Shown here one piece after another: positions 57,045-64,000 of a DNA stretch of 64,000 nucleotides. The stretch comes from Salticus scenicus (lineage: Eukaryota > Arthropoda > Arachnida > Araneae > Salticidae). The DNA is taken from contig OZ005651.1 of assembly GCA_963930645.1 (NCBI GenBank), positions 328,371,527-328,435,526 of the forward strand, in the 5' to 3' direction. Under the pieces are notes generated by a model that searched no databases, was not told where the DNA came from, and worked only from the letters and a program-made list of their open reading frames with translations. The stretch's first letter is position 1. Every line of letters starts with the position of its first letter. Both the position numbers and the translations under genes were made by a program.

Positions 57045-57252
57045 CACCCAGCGACAAAAAGGTAGGTACCAAGGGTTTTTTCTTTGATTTTTCATAAAAT
57101 AACATTATCTAAATTGTGCTTATCATTTATTATTATCATAAAATAACACTTTTCCCGGAATGAATTTTGTTTTAAGACTAATTTAGAAAAGTTTTAAGAC
57201 TAAATTTTTTCTAATTTAAGACTACACACCGCGACAAAAAGATAGGAACAAA

Positions 57253-57290
<38 letters not shown>

Positions 57291-57494
57291 TTTGAATATT
57301 ATCATTTTGAATATGATTATTTTTAATATGATTATTTTGAATATGAATATTTTGAATATGATTTAAATATTTAATATGTTTTTGATATGATAATATTTTG
57401 TTATGATAATAAATGATCAGCACAATTTAGATAATGTTATTTTATGAAAAATCAAAGAAAAAACCCTTTGTTCCTATCTTTTTGTCGCGTAGTG
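57045..57494. mobile_element. Tc1/mariner-type MITE with 100-base arms
   Basis: The ends CACCCAGCGACAAAAAGGTA and, reversed, CACTACGCGACAAAAAGATA continue as paired arms through TTTTTTCTTTGATTTTTCAT. TA flanks both sides. A third copy of the end (ACACACCGCGACAAAAAGAT) lies inside at 57,224, followed by a T run of about 29 bases. That suggests one element inserted in, or was duplicated within, another. Confidence 0.8.
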
Positions 57495-57506
57495 TATGTA
57501 TATATA

Positions 57507-57845
57507 CAGTTGCGTGCAAAAGTTTCGGGCCAAACATTTTTTTTTCTTTCATAATTGTGGTATGAATAAAGATTTAAAAAATTGTAGTATTATCATGTAA
57601 AGTAAACCAATTGTATTGTCCAACAAAATGACTTACAAATTTTGTTAACAATAAAATATTAAATTATAACAAAACATATAAAATTTATGTGATCTAAAGT
57701 TTCGAGCCAAACAATCTTATGAAAAACAAACTATCAAAATAGCAAAAAATATTGTTTCTAACACATCAGGAAGGTTAAATAACATTAATATTTTGTTGAC
57801 ATTCCCTTTGAAGCAATCACAGTAGAACATCAATGAGGTATCGAT
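57507..57845 (+). mobile_element. One-ended Tc1-like element remnant
   Basis: TA then CAGTTGCGTGCAAAAGTTTC is a Tc1-like end, only 12 bases after the previous MITE. A related phrase, AAAGTTTCGAGCCAAACAA, recurs near 57,699. No matching right end was found. Confidence 0.5.
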
Positions 57846-58042
57846 ACTATTAAAATATTAACCCACCTAAAAAAATCTTAAGAAAAAAAAAAAAAAAAAA
57901 AAAAAAAAACTATAAAAAATGAAGAAAAGTTACGAATAAATTAGTATAAATTACTTTTAATTTATTATTTTTTAAACATTTACTTATTTTAAAACAAATA
58001 TTATCATATTTATTTAATTTAATTTAATTATTTCTTATTATG

Positions 58043-59406
58043 AACTCGTCAAAAGTGAAATTGCAACACCATGAAAGAATTGTCAGAAATTAATGAAATT
58101 TTATACTCAAATGACTGGTATTGGGAGAAATAAATGATTAAATTTTCAAAGTAAAAAAACAATGTTAAGTGTCCGAAATCAGTATTTACTGTAGCCACCA
58201 CATACTGCAGTAAACTACACGACGCGGCATACAGTCAAACAGATTTTGAGTATCTGCCTGGGGAAGAGCATTACATATTGTTTGTATGTGTACTCAAAGT
58301 TCATCTGTAGAAGCTGTAGAACAAGGATCAAAAACGAGACGCCAACCAATGAAATCCTACACATGTTCAATAGAGGGCGTATTCGGCGAATAAGCAGCTC
58401 ATGGAAGAAACTATATGTTTTCTGCTGGAAGAAGCCTTAAACTTTCCTTGCACTTATGCTGTTGAAAGAAAGCTCTAGAAATGCCTTGAAGGAAAGGTAC
58501 GACTTTGGGATCCAACACCTCACTGATGTACTTGTTGCTGTTAAGATTACCCACAATTCGTAGCAGATGGGATCGTCCATGATACGCAATCGCACCCCAG
58601 ACCATAACGTTCGATAATGTACTCCGGAAAGTAGCATTCACCGAAATAGCATCTAACATGAATGTGGCCATCATGATGCCTCAAATTAAAGTGGGATTTC
58701 TCTGAAAACACCACTCCCTGCCTATCTGCACGCCAGTCTCTATGTGAATGAGCCCATTGTAACCGCAAACGTCGATGGTTTCACGTGAGGGGGATCCTGT
58801 ATAAAGGAATTCGTACCCGCGGTCCAAGGTGCAGCAGACGTCGACGAATTGACGAAGCAGACAGTGATACACCTGTAGCAGTGGATCAATGTGCTACTAA
58901 CTGTCTATATGAAGCTGTATGCTCCATCAGCGCCATGCGGACCAAGTGTCTATTATCGCTCACTGACGTCATTTTCGGCGTCCACTACCGGATTTTCGAG
59001 TTGTCCGGTTCTAGTCTGTCCACTGCTTCCAAACTCACATCACTGTGCTGCTGTTACGCTGCACACGAGCTACTTTTACGCGATAGGAAAATCCTCCATC
59101 ACGAAGACCGATGATTCTTCCCGTTCAAACTTCATAAGTTGTTCAAATTTCGCCCTCTGTCGTCGACAAGGCATAATTACATCTCACCTCACGTTTACCA
59201 CAAAGAGATAAACATAGACTATTTTAAACATGCCGCTACTACAGCCCTTTATTTATACGGTTTCAGCAACAGTCCAGAAGGCGCTGCTAATCCTAAGCTT
59301 TGAAATTTTAATCATTTGCTTCACACAGTATAACTTGCATTTGCTGAAAATTTCAGCTTAATCGCATCATTATTTCATGGCGTTCAAATTTCAGTTTTGA
59401 GGAGTG
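58043..59406 (-). mobile_element. Nearly full-length Tc1-like transposon
   Basis: Terminal repeats of about 38 bases pair: AACTCGTCAAAAGTGAAATT at the left and, reversed, CACTCCTCAAAACTGAAATT at the right. Both continue to CCATGAAA. TA follows the right end; the left flank is TG, probably a decayed TA. At 1,364 bases it is close to the usual Tc1 length and contains the whole, broken transposase gene. Confidence 0.85.
58180..59174 (-). pseudogene. Tc1 transposase, whole length but broken
   Basis: The start MPCRRQRAKFEQLMKFERE (59,174) is followed by an N-terminal helix-turn-helix region broken by shifts. RLQWAHSHRDWRADRQGVVF leads into SEKSHFNL, where the first catalytic aspartate (usually SDESRFNL) is missing. 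Then come MVWGAIAYHGRSHLLRI, GNLNSNKYISEVLDP, VVPFLQG and FFQQHKCKES, where the second aspartate (QQDNA) is replaced by H. IEHV follows, with the final glutamate kept. The end (DCMPRRV, near 58,225) is typical. Loss of two of three catalytic residues and several shifts make it inactive. Confidence 0.9.
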
Positions 59407-59877
59407 TAAATAAGATAAAATTAATTTTGCACCCTTCTATTTTTAATTTTGGTTTAATTTCTTCGTGGTTAAAGCAACTTGTTTGTCTTGGTTTGTATGC
59501 TTTACTGTTAATCGCAGTCGTACACTTTTCCTAATCTGCTTCATTTATGTGTCTTTGTGAGTACTGTTTTGTTATTAATTTATTTCATTTAAATTAATTT
59601 TTTTTTTTTTTTTTGGGGGGGGGGGGGGAGGGGTATTATGGTTTTTTTTTTCTTTAGGTGGTTATTGTTCAAAGACAAATTTTAGCTTATACACTCTTTA
59701 ACATAGAAAACCATAATCTTTGCATGATCTATTCATACAATGCGCTTCAAAAGATTAGGAATTATCACGTTTTCATTCATTTGATTTTTGTCTTATTTTG
59801 ATCTTTTGCAATCAGCTTAATTATTACATTAGTTTTATTATTCTCTACTCTTTTTTTTTTCGGACATTTTCTATAAG

Positions 59878-59930
<53 letters not shown>

Positions 59931-60535
59931 TAATCCAACAAACTGATTAGCGTAGATACATATTAACAAGTATTTTATGATTTTACTTAAATCAACGTTT
60001 TATCCAAAGTTGTAGAAAAAGCGAAGTGTTTGACTATCAAACATTGGTCATATTGATGACTCAACTGGGAACTGTAAATTTGATTTTTAAAAAAGGAATA
60101 ATATAATGATAATAACCTTCTGGAATTTCTACATAATGTACTTAAATTTAAAAAATAACAATATTTTTTCTTTTGTGACTTTAATAAGGGCTCAAAAAAT
60201 ATTTTCTTTAAAAAATATATACATTTTTTTTTTCTAACCTTAAATTATAAAACCACATTTTTGACTGTTTCAAATGAAATTTTATGCCACTCGTACGTGA
60301 TGGCAACTGGGAAGTTTCCCACCAACTTGAATACAAACATTATGACTTATTATGAAAACTATTATTAAGAAGAATATAACTGCAGCACTGAAAGACGCTA
60401 TTAATATTGTGCCACAATAAGTTTTTTATACAAATAACCTTACGTAGCTATACTCAACAACATAACTTTTAAATGAAATTTATCGACGATGAAATGTACT
60501 AAAATATTGTTTTTGAATGTGATTCACAATCACTT
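59407..60535. other. AT-rich DNA with G run and AT microsatellite
   Basis: A T run followed by about 13 G lies near 59,600-59,630, and a TA run of about 46 bases lies at 59,882-59,928. No gene is seen. Confidence 0.5.
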
Positions 60536-60539
60536 TTAA

Positions 60540-60667
60540 CACGTTAATCGCCACGATAATATCAGAAAAATTTTCACATGGGCCATGGTAACTTTATTTG
60601 ACAATATAGTTAAAAATGCGTGTTAAAAATGCGTCAGGCACATATGACTGACATGGCGATTAACGTG
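60540..60667. mobile_element. 128-base piggyBac-type MITE
   Basis: TTAA flanks both sides (60,536-60,539 and 60,668-60,671). The ends CACGTTAATCGCCA are perfectly inverted. The interior is non-coding. Confidence 0.8.
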
Positions 60668-60778
60668 TTAATAATTACTCGGCGTATATCATATTCCTTT
60701 CAGGGTTATTTCCTAGTTAAAAATGCGTGTTAAAAATGCGTCAGGCACATATGACTGACATGGCGATTAACGTGTTAA
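60607..60778. repeat. Direct 65-base duplication of the MITE right end
   Basis: TAGTTAAAAATGCGTGTTAA and on to GCGATTAACGTGTTAA occurs at 60,607-60,671 and again at 60,714-60,778, apparently without differences. It gives a second TTAA-flanked right end. Confidence 0.95.
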
Positions 60779-61491
60779 GGACAAACAGAAATAAATTTGT
60801 TTTATTGGATGAAAAGACTACTTTTGATGATCAACTGGTGATCTTACCATCAAAATATTTTGGAAAAAAATTCGTATGCTTAAATATTATATTTAAATAT
60901 TGTCTAGCAATCGAGGAATCACATCGAACGAAAAACAAATACTTGCTCTTCTTCAATATCTCTTACAATATCATTTCTTTAGGTGCAAAAGCCTATATTT
61001 ATCACCCCACAGCCGAGAATTACGTAGTACAGAGTATTTGAATCATTCTGGCACATAATTGGAGAGGAAAACAAAGTAAAGAGCAAAACGCTAATAAAAA
61101 AAAATCACAAGATAAAAAAAAATTTATATACCACGTTTTTAAATTTTCTGTTGAATCATATAAACTTGACAATTCTATGTATTAATAAATATTTTTTAAA
61201 TTTTTCTTTTCATGAATTATCCCATCAACTTGAAAGAAAATGATCAAATGCGTAATAAAGAAAGCAACTATAAAAAAATTTCAAATATTTATTAATTGAA
61301 CAAAAATATTAAAAGAATGCATTGTCATCGGGTTCTGAGCTATTCTAAAAGTTTCAAATGTCTAGCTAGTCGGGAAGTTAGTTAAAAATCGATTGCAAGA
61401 TTTATACTGGACAAACAAACAAGAAAGCGAGTTAATAAAAACATGGTAATAAATAAATAGAAAATTAAGATGAGATAAATGCATCGAAACG
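60779..61491. other. AT-rich DNA without recognised feature
   Basis: A frame of about 100 codons ends at 61,041. It starts inside the MITE duplication and has no recognisable features. Confidence 0.4.
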
Positions 61492-61625
61492 GTTGGATTT
61501 TTTTACGTCGCACTAGTGCTGTGAAGATGGGCAATTGGCGACAGTCTGGGACTCACCCCTAGAAGTGGTCCGAAGACATGCCATCGCAATTTTGATCCTC
61601 CACGGAAGGGACATCAAAACGAGGG
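61492..61625 (-). mobile_element. SINE family B, 3' portion
   Basis: TTTTACGTCGCACTAGTGCT, GGGCAATTGGCGACAGTCTG, GACATGCCATCGCAATTTTG and ATCCTCCACGGAAGGGA form the clearest copy of the family B tail in the window. The head is absent. Confidence 0.65.
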
Positions 61626-64000
61626 AATAACAAAAACGCGAAAGGTACCATCTGAAGTTCTTTGAGGGAAAAAAAATCATAAGCATATAAATAAATACCG
61701 GAAACTTATTTTCAATCAAGAAATGGATACAATTTCATAGAAGTATTTCTATTTTCCAAAGTCATTTTTCCTTATGCCATAAACTATGTGCTAATAGACA
61801 ACCACGTTTTAATAATTTCCCTGTTATACAAGACGAACAACCTTTACTGAAAACAGTGCATCTCTATGCACTATTTCAATATTGTGAGAGTTCTGTTCAT
61901 TTCATCTGTTAATGCGGAAATTTAAATATTTTTCCATACAGTATGTTTTAAATGCTTTCCGAATTCATTTAATTATTTATTTAAAATATATATAAAATAC
62001 TCAGTTTGCATAAATTTTACATTTCGTGACTTAGTAAACATGCTTGCCTAACAAATGTAAAAGATTGGGATGCTGCTTCTACATCAACAAATTGTTGAAA
62101 TTTAAGTTTCATATTTGCGCATTGTTCTGTAATTTGATGACAAATATGAAATTGTAATTTACATTGTAATTTGAATTCTTCTTCACAGAAAGGTAGTGTT
62201 TCTATTCATTATTAAACCATTGAAGATTTTTTTAGCTGCTTTCACAATTATTCGGTCAGCATGTGGTCTGGGAAAATAGATTTGTAATATTATGTTAGAT
62301 ACATGTCAAGTTATTTACGGAATTATCATTTTATGAAGTAATGTAAATCTTAAATTTTTATATGAGTTATCATTTCTGAATCGCTTGGTATATGCATAAA
62401 ATACACCAAAAGAATGCTTCATTGTGCCGCGAAGAATAAGTTCATCTTAGCATTGGTAACACAGTTGGTTAATAATAAAATACGGGGGAGGGGGGGGGCT
62501 AAAAGCTGCATCAATCACCGAGGATTCATGCGAACAATAATGTCAACAATACAAAATGATACAAATGGAAATTACATTTTAGAAAAAATCTTTGAGGCGA
62601 TTATTTCCATTTTAAAAAAAGCAAACGAACATCAAGCTAAAAATGAAAAATTAGAAAATGGATTTAGAAAGGAATGTTTTATATACTGTTCTGGTAACCA
62701 ACGTGTTAAACTTCCCTTGTTATTACCAAAGAGTTTATAACTTGGATGTATTATTAACAATGCGATTGGTATTTAACATTTATCATTTCAACAAGAATAA
62801 TAAACCATGTACTAGGTTTAAGGAGCTCGTTCAGGCTATTAAAAGAGTAATTATTTCAATACCAATACGTTACCATCATATTGCTACTTAAATCAAGGAG
62901 TGTGATGTAGAGGAAATCGATATTCAAATTATCAGAAATACAGATCTTTTCAGGATCTATTTTCATAAAATACGCAATCAAACTCATTAAAACAAATGAT
63001 ATGAAATTCCACTTGAGTGGAATTTTTCTGCGTATGTAAATTGTTTCGTTTTCGCTCCGCAATTTGTAATGTGTGTGCATTCTTGGCTGTGCGGAAATTC
63101 ATGGCATTATAAATGATATAAATATTTACATGGCCACCGCACAGTTAGTCTAATATATTTCGAACGGCATGCAAAGCTTTAATTGTATTTAGAACATTAT
63201 CAAAAGATTTAATATTCAGAATGTCATTAAATGCTTCTAAATGGAATGTGACCAAAGCGTTGGTTACGGGGATAAATTACCACGTACTTCCAACGCCAAT
63301 GTATGTACACAGAAATTTCAATTACATAATCGTTCTGTAGGCTTCTGCTTAAATTATTAAGTTCACGCTGAGATTTTACACTGACATTTGGAAATGCTAG
63401 TGAGAACTGGTCTAATTTCCACAAATTCATATTTGCAAGAGATTAAACTCGAAGCTTTTAGATTAACTCATTTTCTCCTACTACGTCTTCATAAATAAAA
63501 TATATATTACTTTTCATACATGAAGAAATCTTACGCAAAATATTATTATGTAAACTTTTCGCATTTTTAGAAATATATTTTAAGAAAAATCATGTTTAGT
63601 TAGTTATCTAAAACTATAAACATCTTATACTTGCTTAGCTTTAAAAGAGATGTTTAAAAAAAAATTTCATTAATGAAAGCATTTACTAATCGATTAAAAA
63701 AAAAAAAAAAAAAAAGTTTATATAAAAATAAAAGTAACATTTTATCTTCTAAGATATCTCCTACAATATTCAAACTGTATATGATAAATATAACAGAGAT
63801 TTTTTTTTAATATATATAAAATATGTGAGATTAATAGTATGTAGGGGTAAGATCAAATAAGATTTTCTTCAAGATATTGTGCATAGTGAATTAACGTAAA
63901 AGCGAAAATTAGTTGATTTTCCTATTCAGAAGAAAGAAAGTTAGACCATGTTTTTGTAAGAAATAATTTAAAAAAAATTATTTCTGAAATTTGCATGTCA
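61626..64000. other. AT-rich DNA without recognised feature
   Basis: A run of 12 or so G lies near 62,486-62,498, and an A run near 63,696-63,714. Frames of up to 108 codons (62,414-62,740) are unrecognised and lack coding context. Confidence 0.4.

Noticed and set aside
62414..62740. 108-codon frame
   Set aside because: It spans a G run and has no recognisable features. Chance is the simplest explanation.

Overview
This is an AT-rich animal genome segment that appears to hold no intact host gene. It is dense with decayed mobile DNA, long poly(dA:dT) tracts, microsatellites and inverted repeats. The best guess for the source is an arachnid, probably a spider. That rests on remembered resemblance of the tRNA-derived SINEs at 1.6-3.0 kb, of the Tc1-like transposase remnants and of the Helitron ends; no database search was run. 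No reading frame longer than about 210 codons exists. The longest frames are either repeat read-through (49.6-50.2 kb) or broken transposon proteins.

Layout. 1-5.6 kb: a dispersed repeat split by a SINE, a second SINE and a 450 bp palindrome. 5.6-6.8 kb: a hairpin element whose left arm is split by a Tc1 relic. 8.6-11.6 kb: a 1.38 kb palindrome, then a Tc3-like transposase pseudogene. 13.6-21.8 kb: several foldback elements, three of which contain tRNA-like A-box/B-box modules, plus short TA-flanked MITEs. 25-31 kb: MITEs, tRNA-derived fragments, a possible LTR fragment, a Penelope-like inverted pair carrying hammerhead-ribozyme-like motifs, and a mariner-derived deletion element. 31-37 kb: mostly featureless AT-rich DNA. 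37-44 kb: repeats with microsatellite cores and long inverted arms, and a LINE 3' fragment. 45.4-51.1 kb: a composite Helitron with a clear 5' end, a helicase C-terminus and a 3' CTAG end, interrupted by foldback, piggyBac-type and unclassified DNA elements. 55.7-57.0 kb: a LINE reverse-transcriptase fragment with a 5' inversion. 57-59.4 kb: Tc1/mariner-type elements including a nearly full-length dead Tc1. The rest is AT-rich filler with a small piggyBac-type MITE and a SINE tail.

Nothing here works together as a pathway. The window is best read as a record of nested insertions whose order can be inferred from which element interrupts which. Arm lengths, tract lengths and element ends were read by eye, and most outer boundaries are accurate to about 5-20 bases.
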